64,000 bases of DNA from an uncultured Clostridia bacterium (lineage in GTDB: Bacteria > Bacillota > Clostridia > Christensenellales > Borkfalkiaceae). Each line of letters starts with the position of its first letter. The stretch's first letter is position 1. Positions 31,556 through 39,353 of the stretch are shown here, piece by piece. The notes under the pieces are model-generated. The model made no database searches, was not told where the DNA came from, and worked only from the letters and a program-made list of their open reading frames with translations. The position numbers and the translations under genes were made by a program. Where the stretch lies: NCBI GenBank assembly GCA_947598205.1, contig CANQFB010000002.1, forward strand, positions 62,001 through 126,000, in the 5' to 3' direction.

Positions 31556-33745
31556 ATGAAAAAGAAGTTTTTGCTCATCTTGCTTGCAATCGTAAGCGCA
31601 CTTTGCCTCGTCTTCGGCCTTACGGCTTGCGGAAAGGCCAAAGACGCCCCCAATCAAGGCGGCACAGAGCAGACCACACCCGGCGACAGTCAAGGGGGTT
31701 CGCACACCCATCAATTTTCCTCTTTATGGTCGTCCAATGACGTGACGCATTGGCACGCGGCGACCTGCGGTCACTCCGAGAAAAAAGACGAGGCAACGCA
31801 CAACTATGTCAACGGGGTCTGCACGACTTGTTACCATGCTCATCAAAATCATTCCTATGGAACATATACAAGCAACGAAAATGGGCACACCCGCACCTGC
31901 ACCGTCTGTCAAAAGACGGAGACGGGTTCGCACAACTATGTCAACGGCGTCTGCACGACTTGTAACCATGCCCATGAAAATCATTCCTATGGAATATATA
32001 CAAGTAATGAAGGCGGACACTCTCGCACTTGTTCTATTTGTCAAAAGGCAGAGACGGGTTCGCACACCTATGCAAACGGCGTCTGTACGACTTGCAACTA
32101 CACCCATGTAAATCACAGTTTCGGTTCTTATACGGCAGATGACAGCGAACACACCCATACCTGCACCGTCTGCCACAAGGCAGAGACGGGTTCGCACAAC
32201 TATCAAAACGGCGTTTGCGTAACATGTAATCATGCCCATGAAAATCATGTCTATGGGGAATGGGTGGAAACGCAGGAAGCGAGTTGCACCCAAACGGGGC
32301 AACACTATCATGACTGTTTCTGCGGGCATAGGGAAAGCGAAACGATCCCTACAAAAGATCATCAATATACCGATTGCGTCTGCGATTTCTGCGGCGCGAT
32401 GGATCCCGATGCGGTGACGGTAGATCTCTATATAGATAATCAATTACAAAACACACTATATACCGACGCCGAAATGGGTTATAAGATCCTCTTGCCCGAG
32501 GTATCCAATCAATACAGTGCCTATTTCGACGGATGGTATGCTAACACGGAATATATGGAACCGCTCACAGGCGACGAAACATATCATACAAATTCGGCAA
32601 TTTATGCGCGCTGGATCCCCGTATTAAATTATGAAATTAAAGTCGATAAGGGGGAAGCAACGATCGTCAAATGCTATAATACTTCAGCAACTGCCGTTGT
32701 CGTTCCAGCGATCCATCAAAAAATTTATCCGATTACGGGCATTGCAGCCGACGCCTTTAAGGGAATGACGACGATCCGTTGGCTTATCATCTTGTCCCCG
32801 ATGCGGACGATCGGGGCGGGAGCCTTCAACGGTTGTAATTCGATGAAAAAAGTCGTTTTGCCCGATAGCTTGACTTCAATTGGAAATCAAGCGTTCTATG
32901 ATTGCAGTTCCATTGAAAAACTTGTGATCCCCGACAGCGTGACCTCGATCGGAAAGAGCGCGTTCTTTAATTGCAGCGGACTGACGAGTATTACGATACC
33001 CGATAGCGTGACCACGATCGGGTGGTATGCCTTCTCGAAATGCAGCGGACTGACGAGTATTACGATACCCGATAGCGTGACCACGATCGGGTGGTATGCG
33101 TTCCAGAATTGCAGCGGGCTTGAAAGTGTGACGATTGGAAGCGGCGTGACATCGATCGGAGGGGAAGCGTTCGATGGTACGGCATACTACATCGATCCCT
33201 CAAATTGGGACGAAAGCGGCGTTCTCTATATTGGCAAATATTTGATTGAAGCAAAAGAAACGATTTCGGGGAGCTATACAATTCGTGCCAATACAAAAGT
33301 AATAGCGAGTAGTGCATTCTCGGATTGTTACTATTTGACAGGTATTACGATCCCAGACGGCGTAACTTCAATTGGCGATTATGCTTTCTCTTTTTGCATC
33401 AGGCTGACAAGCATTACGATCCCCGACAGCGTGACCTCAATCGGAGGGTTTGCGTTCTCGAGATGCGACATGCTTTTAAGGGTGACAATCGGCATCGGCG
33501 TGACTTCAATCGGAGAGCGGGCGTTTTGGGCTTATAACGATAGGAAGCCGAGCATTTATTTTAAGGGAACACCTTCGATGTGGTATGAGATAGAAATCAG
33601 TAGCGATAATACTCATTTAACTTCCGCCGCGCGCTACTACTTCTCAGCCGAAAAGCCGACGGCGGAGCAGTGGCAAGAGAGCATAAATTGGTGGCACTAC
33701 GCCGAAGACGGCACCACGATCGTACTTTGGACAAAAGACGAATAA
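31556..33745 (+). CDS. BspA-like leucine-rich surface lipoprotein with His/Cys repeats
   Basis: A 729-residue exported lipoprotein. The signal peptide MKKKFLLILLAIVSA leads to the lipobox GLTAC (Cys25). Residues about 60-285 hold roughly five 42-residue repeats, each with two CxxC pairs and several His (HNYVNGVCTTC, GHTRTCTVCQKTETGSH), which look metal-binding. An InlB-type B-repeat (about 285-360, ending YARW) follows. Then come BspA/LRR_5 repeats (IPDSVTSIGKSAF type) to about 690. Such repeats mediate adhesion in gut and oral bacteria. The DNA is more AT-rich than the flanks. TTGGAGG fixes the start at 31556. Confidence 0.85.
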   Translation: MKKKFLLILLAIVSALCLVFGLTACGKAKDAPNQGGTEQTTPGDSQGGSHTHQFSSLWSSNDVTHWHAATCGHSEKKDEATHNYVNGVCTTCYHAHQNHSYGTYTSNENGHTRTCTVCQKTETGSHNYVNGVCTTCNHAHENHSYGIYTSNEGGHSRTCSICQKAETGSHTYANGVCTTCNYTHVNHSFGSYTADDSEHTHTCTVCHKAETGSHNYQNGVCVTCNHAHENHVYGEWVETQEASCTQTGQHYHDCFCGHRESETIPTKDHQYTDCVCDFCGAMDPDAVTVDLYIDNQLQNTLYTDAEMGYKILLPEVSNQYSAYFDGWYANTEYMEPLTGDETYHTNSAIYARWIPVLNYEIKVDKGEATIVKCYNTSATAVVVPAIHQKIYPITGIAADAFKGMTTIRWLIILSPMRTIGAGAFNGCNSMKKVVLPDSLTSIGNQAFYDCSSIEKLVIPDSVTSIGKSAFFNCSGLTSITIPDSVTTIGWYAFSKCSGLTSITIPDSVTTIGWYAFQNCSGLESVTIGSGVTSIGGEAFDGTAYYIDPSNWDESGVLYIGKYLIEAKETISGSYTIRANTKVIASSAFSDCYYLTGITIPDGVTSIGDYAFSFCIRLTSITIPDSVTSIGGFAFSRCDMLLRVTIGIGVTSIGERAFWAYNDRKPSIYFKGTPSMWYEIEISSDNTHLTSAARYYFSAEKPTAEQWQESINWWHYAEDGTTIVLWTKDE

Positions 33746-33788
33746 CTCGGCACAGCCGAAAAAATAAAAAACAAAAGGAGAGAGAAAA

Positions 33789-34070
33789 ATGGGTTTATCA
33801 AAACAACTTGCAATCGAAAAGGAAGATTACAGAAGAATGGCACAAGAAATCCTCGAAGAAATAGGAGAAATTGAAGAATGCCCCGAACATCATTTGTTGT
33901 ATAGAAAAGGAAAATTTGAAGAAGGTGAAATTTATAAAATTGCCACAGGGGAGATGAAGAGAAAACACCCTGATTGCCGTAATTATAAGTTATTCCACGA
34001 CGTGATAAAGGAAATTCTTGACGAGTGCGGGGATGGATGTCCTGATTGTGAGGCAGAAAAGTACGAATGA
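33789..34070 (+). CDS. Small acidic orphan protein
   Basis: A 93-residue protein I do not recognise. It is rich in Glu and Lys and mostly helical, with a run of acidic residues (EILEEIGEIEECPEHH) and a C-terminal CGDGCPDC that could bind a metal. AGGAGAGAG lies 8 bases before the ATG. It follows the BspA-like gene by 43 bases, with similar AT-rich composition, so it probably belongs to the same acquired cassette. No membrane segment or signal peptide is present. Confidence 0.65.
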   Translation: MGLSKQLAIEKEDYRRMAQEILEEIGEIEECPEHHLLYRKGKFEEGEIYKIATGEMKRKHPDCRNYKLFHDVIKEILDECGDGCPDCEAEKYE

Positions 34071-34699
34071 AGAGCTTTCTTGACACGGAGCGTCCGACCG
34101 CAAATGCGGTCGGACGCCCCAATTCTTCATGCTGAACCGCAGAGGGGGATACCATGTCCGTCTTCGGCGGTTTTGTTTTCGTGGTGAGGGGTGACGCGGA
34201 CCCCCTCCTCGGGGAGGGGGAATGAAAGGGGGTGGGGTGTCCTATTTCGTCATGCTGAGCCGCGCGGTACGCGCGTGTCGAAGCATCACCGCATTTTGAT
34301 ATTAAGGTGATTCCTCAACTTCGTTCGGAATGACGCTATTTAGAACGGGCGTTGCGTTCATGCTATACGTTTTCATTAGGGGGATCCTCTCGGCTCCAAA
34401 GGAGCCTCGGGATGACACGTACCCCTTGGCGCCCCTTGAGGGGGAGCTGGCACGCTGTCTTTGCGCGACTGAGGGGGTGTTATTCTATTCGGCATGTTAA
34501 GCGAAGTCGAAACATCACCGCAATATAAGCGGCACCCTTTCCGTCACGGTAGGGGGCCGTGACACCCACCCTTCGAGGGGCGGGCAAGGATAAAGACCCG
34601 TCCGGGACGGGTCACAAGTAACAATCGCGCCGACTGGCAGGTCGTCACATGTGCGCGTGGCGCACGAATTAGTAATCAAGGGCTATGCCCGAAAATGAA
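34071..34699. repeat. Gene-free repeat region downstream of the BspA cassette
   Basis: This stretch has no gene. It opens with a perfect hairpin, GCGTCCGACCGC/GCGGTCGGACGC (34089-34116). It then holds fragments of dispersed repeats: CCCCCTCCTCGGGGAGGGGG (about 34202), two GTCGAAGCATC/GTCGAAACATC units followed by ACCGCA (about 34277 and 34508), and an inverted copy of the 20.2-kb repeat (about 34549-34590, CACCCACCCTTCGAGGGG). It resembles a graveyard of short mobile repeats. Confidence 0.6.
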
Positions 34700-34700
34700 G

Positions 34701-34724
34701 AACCGCCGGCTAAGCCGGCGGGTT
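34701..34724. terminator. Hairpin after the PadR-like gene
   Basis: CCGCCGGC (34703-34710) and GCCGGCGG (34714-34721), with TAA as loop. On the plus strand it is followed by GTTACTTTTTATT; on the minus strand by CTTCATTTTC. It lies 6 bases beyond the stop of the minus-strand gene and could end transcripts from either side. Confidence 0.65.
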
Positions 34725-34729
34725 ACTTT

Positions 34730-36730
34730 TTATTGCTTCTTCTTGGGGCGGGTGAGGATGTAGTAGCAGACGCCGAAGACCACGATCCCGAAGAGATAGA
34801 CGATGGGGACGACGATGAAGGTCGCAAGATCGGAAGTGGATGCAAAGTCGATCCTTGCCGAGAGCGCCACGATGAACACGATGACGATAGAAAGGCAATA
34901 TCCGACGACGGCGTTGATGACCGCAGGCCCGTTTCTTCGTATCGACCGTGCGCCGTAGCGGTTGGCATAGGCGAGACCCGTTACGAGGAGCACGACAATC
35001 CCGATCGCCCACATGATATAGGGGTAGAAGACGGGGAGGGCGTAACGTTTCCTCACGGCCATGACGATCGCGCCTTCGACGATGCACACGAAGAGGAGGA
35101 CGATCGCGGAGAGGAAGAGCATCTTCCCCTTATGGACGGTGTTCACGACGTCGCTTTCTGCCTTTGCGGGAAGCTGACCGCCCGTCGTGGTGAGGCGGAT
35201 CCCGTCGCGTGCGGCGCGCGTTTCGAGGTCGTGGAAGTCGATCCCTTCGAGCGAACGGGCGCGGGGCACGGCTTCCGTATCGCGGTCGGACTGCACTGCG
35301 CCGGCATAGATGCGTTGCACGACGTTGCGGTATTCCTTGGGCGCGGGGGCGGGGGCGCTATCCTCTGCGGGCGCTTCCGCGGGCGCCGTGTAATATGCCG
35401 CGGGGGCGGGTTCTTCCTTGGAAGGGGAGTTTACGAGATCGAGATAGTTCTTGTGGAGAATTTGCTGTTCGCGCTGGCGGAAGATGGCCTCCTGCTCCTG
35501 CACGATCCTGCGTTCCTGCTCGACGAGCTCCTGCGCATGCGCCCTGCGTTCGGCGTCGATCTGCTCGTCGCGCTGGCGGAGAAGTTCGGAAAAGCGCGTT
35601 CTTTCTCGATTATAGAAGGCCTCGCGTTCGTTGAACTGCTGTTCGCGCTCTTCGATAATGCGCTTTCTCGAGGCTTCCTCCTCGTCGAGGATGCGTTTTC
35701 TCTCCGCCTCCTCTGCGGCGAGGGTGGATTTCTTTGCGGCCTCTTCCGCCTCATAGGCGGCGCGCCTTACCGCTTCCACCTCCTCGTAGGCGCGGCGGCG
35801 TTCGTTTTCCTCGGCATCGAGCTTGGCTCTGCGCGCCTCGGCTTCTTCGTCGAGAATGCGCCTGCGTTCGCTCTCCTCCGCATCGAGTGCGGCACGGCGG
35901 GCGGCCGTCTCTTCCTCCATTTGATGCTTGAGGGCCTCGAGACGGGCGGCCTCCTCCGCGAGGGCGGCCTCCTTTTGCTCCTGCTCGGCGTCTGCGGCGA
36001 CGATCTGCTCGGAGCGCATCGCCTCGAGACGTTCGCGCTCGGCGGCGAGGGCCTGTTCGCGGGCCGCGATCTCTTGTTCGCGCCAGACTTGTTCGCTCTC
36101 CGCCGCTTCGCTCCGCGCCTTCATCTCTTCCTCGAAGCGTTGCTTTTCATCCTCGAAGGCCTTGCGTTCCTCTTCGAGGGCGGCATTTTTTTGCTCGAAT
36201 TCCTCGTTAAGGCGGATGCGTTCGGCGGGATCTTCAAAGACGGGCTCGAAGTCCACTCCTTCGTCTTCTCCCTCGCGGGAGGGGACGCGGGAAGTGGAAC
36301 TGCGCAGAACGCGCATATCCACGGCGGTCGGTGCGGGATTGCTGAAGTCGAAATCTTTATCCGAGATCAGCGAGTCGATAACGGTACGGGAATATTCCCA
36401 CTCCGATTGGTTTTGCTCGGAGACGGCCTTGCCCTCATCTGTGAGGGAGAAGTACTTCCTTCTGCCGCCCGCGACCGAGCCGCCCCAATAGGAGGTGACA
36501 TAGCCGTTCTTCTCAAGGCGCTTGAGCGCGCTGTAGAGGGAGGGCTCTTTGAGGGAATATTGTCCGTGGCTCTTGCGTTCGATCTCGGCCATGATCTCAT
36601 AGCCGTATTTGTCGCCGTCGTAGAGCGCACGCAAAATTATGGTGTTGATGTGCCCGCGGATGAGATCCGAACTGATAGACTTATCGTCTTTGACAGAGGG
36701 ATCGATCTCGAGGGTGTTCTCATCGTCCAT
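34730..36730 (-). CDS. PadR-type HTH protein with coiled coil and membrane domain
   Basis: A 666-residue protein with an unusual layout. Residues about 22-105 are a PadR winged helix (LRALYDGDKYGYEIMAEIE and EPSLYSALKRLEKNGYV). A Pro/Ser linker follows. Residues about 170-425 are an Ala/Glu/Arg-rich coiled coil with repeated EEAERRRxLDEEEA-like heptads. A low-complexity linker, then four membrane helices (about 530-660), end in KKKQ. PadR proteins are normally soluble and about 100-180 residues, so this would be a membrane-tethered regulator or a re-purposed scaffold. It has its own strong promoter. Confidence 0.8.
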   Translation of the reverse strand: MDDENTLEIDPSVKDDKSISSDLIRGHINTIILRALYDGDKYGYEIMAEIERKSHGQYSLKEPSLYSALKRLEKNGYVTSYWGGSVAGGRRKYFSLTDEGKAVSEQNQSEWEYSRTVIDSLISDKDFDFSNPAPTAVDMRVLRSSTSRVPSREGEDEGVDFEPVFEDPAERIRLNEEFEQKNAALEEERKAFEDEKQRFEEEMKARSEAAESEQVWREQEIAAREQALAAERERLEAMRSEQIVAADAEQEQKEAALAEEAARLEALKHQMEEETAARRAALDAEESERRRILDEEAEARRAKLDAEENERRRAYEEVEAVRRAAYEAEEAAKKSTLAAEEAERKRILDEEEASRKRIIEEREQQFNEREAFYNRERTRFSELLRQRDEQIDAERRAHAQELVEQERRIVQEQEAIFRQREQQILHKNYLDLVNSPSKEEPAPAAYYTAPAEAPAEDSAPAPAPKEYRNVVQRIYAGAVQSDRDTEAVPRARSLEGIDFHDLETRAARDGIRLTTTGGQLPAKAESDVVNTVHKGKMLFLSAIVLLFVCIVEGAIVMAVRKRYALPVFYPYIMWAIGIVVLLVTGLAYANRYGARSIRRNGPAVINAVVGYCLSIVIVFIVALSARIDFASTSDLATFIVVPIVYLFGIVVFGVCYYILTRPKKKQ

Positions 36731-36754
36731 GACATTTCCTCCTTTGTTTTCCTG

Positions 36755-36783
36755 ATTATACTACAAATTGCATTTTTTGTCAA
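36755..36783 (-). promoter_or_regulatory. Promoter of the PadR-like gene
   Basis: A perfect TTGACA (36778-36783), 17-base spacer and TATAAT (36755-36760) on the minus strand. AGGAGG lies before the ATG at 36730. Motif copy 3 begins 8 bases upstream of the -35. Confidence 0.87.
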
Positions 36784-36790
36784 TAGTTAT

Positions 36791-36810
36791 AGTACTATGT
36801 CAGACATAAT
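36791..36810. repeat. 20-bp palindromic intergenic motif, copy 3
   Basis: AGTACTATGTCAGACATAAT. Its core TATGTCAGACATA is a perfect 13-bp palindrome. It lies between the divergent PadR-like and YkvI-like genes, 8 bases from the -35 of the former. Confidence 0.72.
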
Positions 36811-36868
36811 TTTTGAAAAAAATTAAGATTTTTTCATAAATAGCGGACACATAACATATTACAGCTTG

Positions 36869-38158
36869 ATGGGTGTTGTGAGAGGGGCGCTATTTCTTGT
36901 GGGGGGAGCGATCGGCGCGGGATTTATCTCGGGCGCGGAACTCGTTCGTTTTTTTCCTTCTGCAGAGTACTTTGTACCCGTCCTTTTTTCCGCGCTTTTC
37001 TTCTGTCTCTTCTCCTCCGTCTTCCTCTTTCTCGGGAAGAAATACGGCGGCTATCGCGGGGCAGTGGACGCCCTGTTCAAGAGGGCCGCGCCCGCCGTCC
37101 GTACGGCTTTTTCGCTCTTCGCGCTCGTGCCTTCCGCGGCCATGCTTGCGGGGCTCGATAGCCTCTTTCCCGCGCTTTCGCCCCTCGTCTCTCTCTTGGG
37201 GCTCGCCGTATGCACCGCAGTTCTCGCGAAAGGGATGCGCGGCGTCTCTTTTTTGAATGCGCTCCTCATCCCGCTTCTGCTCTTTTTTGTATTTTTTTAT
37301 GGGGGAAGGGATCTCTCCCGCCCGACTTTTACGTTGCGCGGAACGTTCGGCGGGGCGCTCTATGCGGGGCTCAACGTCTTTATGATGACGCCCGTCTTGT
37401 GCGAAGCGGGAAGGAGCATGAAGCGCGTCCTGCCTTCCGCCTTTTTCGCCGCGGGGCTGATTGCGGCCGCCTCGCTCGCCGTCCTCGGGTGTGTGCATGC
37501 GGCGGGGCAGGGAGCACTTGAGGCCGAGATGCCCTTCCTCTATGCCATGCGGGGAAGGACGCTCTTCTCCCTCGCCGCCCTTCTTGCCATCCTGACCTCG
37601 CTCACCTCCTCGCTCTATCCGCTCCTTTCCGCGTGCGAAGTGTTTTCGGGAAGAAAAAAGTTCGCCGCGAAGACAGGCGTGCTCTTCGCGGCGTTTGCGC
37701 TCTCCCGCATAGGACTTGCGGGGATCGTAAAATATTTTTATCCCGTTGAGGGAATTTTGGGCATTTTGTTTTCAGTTTTCGGTATTCTTCACGAGCAATT
37801 TTTCGAGAAGGACGACGAGAAAGTACATTCCCGCCGCAAGCACGCAAAGAATAAACGTTGCGCTCATTACGAGGTCGAGGCGGAACACCTGCCCGCCGTA
37901 CACGATGAGGTATCCGAGCCCCGCCCGCGAGACGATGTATTCTCCCATCACCGATCCGATCCAAGCCATTCCGACGTTTACCTTCAGCATAGAGATGAAG
38001 GCGGGCAGAGAGGATGGAACGACGAGTTTCGTAAGGATCTGCAATTTGCTTGCGCCCATCGAACGCAGGAGCAGGATTTTATTTTTATCTGTCTCGATGA
38101 AGGCGGAGAGCATGTGCATGATCGCCACGATGACGCCCACAATGACCGTCATAAATAG
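36869..38158 (+). CDS. YkvI-like membrane transporter with antisense-encoded tail
   Basis: Residues 1-300 form eight to ten membrane helices and begin GVVRGALFLVGGAIGAGFISGAEL, read as GAIGAGFISGAEL at its core, the first-helix motif of YkvI/LeuT-fold-like proteins. The frame then runs without a stop for about 128 codons across the 3' half of the convergent ABC permease gene. This tail is hydrophilic, His/Arg/Asp-rich and looks like antisense translation. Either the stop was lost by a small mutation near 37745-37775 or the overlap is real. The ATG at 36869 (a TTG lies 3 bases upstream) has no clear ribosome-binding site. Confidence 0.7.
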   Translation: MGVVRGALFLVGGAIGAGFISGAELVRFFPSAEYFVPVLFSALFFCLFSSVFLFLGKKYGGYRGAVDALFKRAAPAVRTAFSLFALVPSAAMLAGLDSLFPALSPLVSLLGLAVCTAVLAKGMRGVSFLNALLIPLLLFFVFFYGGRDLSRPTFTLRGTFGGALYAGLNVFMMTPVLCEAGRSMKRVLPSAFFAAGLIAAASLAVLGCVHAAGQGALEAEMPFLYAMRGRTLFSLAALLAILTSLTSSLYPLLSACEVFSGRKKFAAKTGVLFAAFALSRIGLAGIVKYFYPVEGILGILFSVFGILHEQFFEKDDEKVHSRRKHAKNKRCAHYEVEAEHLPAVHDEVSEPRPRDDVFSHHRSDPSHSDVYLQHRDEGGQRGWNDEFRKDLQFACAHRTQEQDFIFICLDEGGEHVHDRHDDAHNDRHK

Positions 38159-38608
38159 GATGGCGGGGCTTCCCGTTCCGAACCAAATGATGATGAGCGG
38201 GCCCAAGGCGATCTTGGGAAGGGCGTTGATGACGACGATATACGGCTCGAGGACCTTCCTCACCGTCTCACTCCACCATAGCGCGAGAGCGACGCCGTAA
38301 CCCACCGCCACGGCGATGGCAAAACCCGCAAGGGTCTCCCAGAGCGTCGTCCCGATATGGTAGAAGAGGGTGCCGTCGCGGTAGAGCGAGGCGATGGTCT
38401 TTGCGATGCGGGAGGGGGAGCTTACGAGGAAGGCGTCTACCCAGCCGAGGCGGGTAGAGAGTTCCCAAAAGCCGAGAAGCAGGGCCAAAAGCCCGATGCG
38501 GAGCGTCCAGACGAGGGCGACGCTTCTCTTTCTCTTCCGCAAAAATAGCTTGTGTTCCGCGGAAAATTCGCGCGTTTTTCCCTTTTTCATGCGTTTAACT
38601 CCTTCCAT
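37772..38608 (-). CDS. ABC transporter permease (SsuC/ThiX type)
   Basis: Inner-membrane permease of 278 residues with about six helices. The ABC-coupling EAA-like loop is MRSMGASKLQILTKLVVPSSLPAFISMLKVNVGMAW, here noted by its ends MRSMGAS and LPAFIS. It belongs to the nitrate/sulfonate/thiamine-precursor permease type. It overlaps the ATPase gene by about 22 bases. Its 3' end overlaps the YkvI-like frame on the other strand. Substrate is unknown; see the binding protein. Confidence 0.88.
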   Translation of the reverse strand: MEGVKRMKKGKTREFSAEHKLFLRKRKRSVALVWTLRIGLLALLLGFWELSTRLGWVDAFLVSSPSRIAKTIASLYRDGTLFYHIGTTLWETLAGFAIAVAVGYGVALALWWSETVRKVLEPYIVVINALPKIALGPLIIIWFGTGSPAILFMTVIVGVIVAIMHMLSAFIETDKNKILLLRSMGASKLQILTKLVVPSSLPAFISMLKVNVGMAWIGSVMGEYIVSRAGLGYLIVYGGQVFRLDLVMSATFILCVLAAGMYFLVVLLEKLLVKNTEN

Positions 38609-39324
38609 AGTATTTCAAACCATCCCGAAAAGCCGCTCATCTCCCGTCTGCGCATGGGATTTTTTTCGCCGCCGAAATCGAGGGTATGTTCATGTGTGAC
38701 GCGGGCGGGACGGGGCGAGAGCACGAGAACGCGGTCTGCGAGCGAGATCGCCTCCGAAATATCGTGCGTGATGAGAAGGGCCGTCTTGCCCTCGCTCCTG
38801 ATGATCTCGGCGACGTCTTCCGTCACATTGAGGCGGGTCTGGTAGTCGAGCGCGGAAAAGGGCTCGTCGAGGAGAAGGACGTCGGGATCGGTCGCAAGCG
38901 TACGGATGAGGGCCGCGCGTTGCCGCATGCCGCCCGAGAGCTGCGATGGGTAGCTCTGCAAGAAGTCGCCCAGCCCGTATTTTTGCGCGAGAGCGCGGGC
39001 GCGCTCGCAGTTTTCCGCCGTCTTCTGCCGCTTGATCTCGAGGGGGAGATAGATATTCTTCTCGATGGTACGCCAGCGGAAGAGTTCATCCTTCTGTAGC
39101 ATATAGCCGCAACTTCCGCAACGTTCGATAGAGCCCGCAGAAGGTTTCAGCAGCCCTGCGGCGAGGGAGAGGAGGGTGGTTTTGCCGCAACCCGATGGCC
39201 CGATGACGGCGACGAACTCTCCCTCGGAGACGGAAAAAGAGAGGTGTTCCGCCGCCTTGGTCTCTCCGCGGGCAGTGTGATAGATGAGGGTTACATCGGA
39301 AAAGAGCAACATTTCCTTTTTCAT
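38587..39324 (-). CDS. ABC transporter ATP-binding protein (SsuB/ThiZ type)
   Basis: Cytosolic ATPase of 245 residues. Walker A is GPSGCGKTT, the Q loop MLQKDELFRW, the signature LSGGMRQRAA, Walker B VLLLDEPFSALD and the H loop THD. It has the SsuB/TauB/ThiZ profile of small, single-domain importers. The ATG at 39324 has GGAAGG 7 bases upstream; a GTG six bases earlier is less likely. It is between the binding protein and permease genes in a three-gene minus-strand operon. Confidence 0.92.
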   Translation of the reverse strand: MKKEMLLFSDVTLIYHTARGETKAAEHLSFSVSEGEFVAVIGPSGCGKTTLLSLAAGLLKPSAGSIERCGSCGYMLQKDELFRWRTIEKNIYLPLEIKRQKTAENCERARALAQKYGLGDFLQSYPSQLSGGMRQRAALIRTLATDPDVLLLDEPFSALDYQTRLNVTEDVAEIIRSEGKTALLITHDISEAISLADRVLVLSPRPARVTHEHTLDFGGEKNPMRRREMSGFSGWFEILWKELNA

Positions 39325-39353
39325 ATGCACACCTTCCGTATTTGCGATGTAAG

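Noticed and set aside
31700..33500. CRISPR array in the BspA-like region
   Set aside because: The periodic DNA repeats are in-frame protein repeats (His/Cys and leucine-rich), not spacer-separated direct repeats; no cas genes.
34085..34700. Coding genes in the repeat region
   Set aside because: No frame with a ribosome-binding site and sensible composition; the sequence is dominated by inverted and dispersed repeats.
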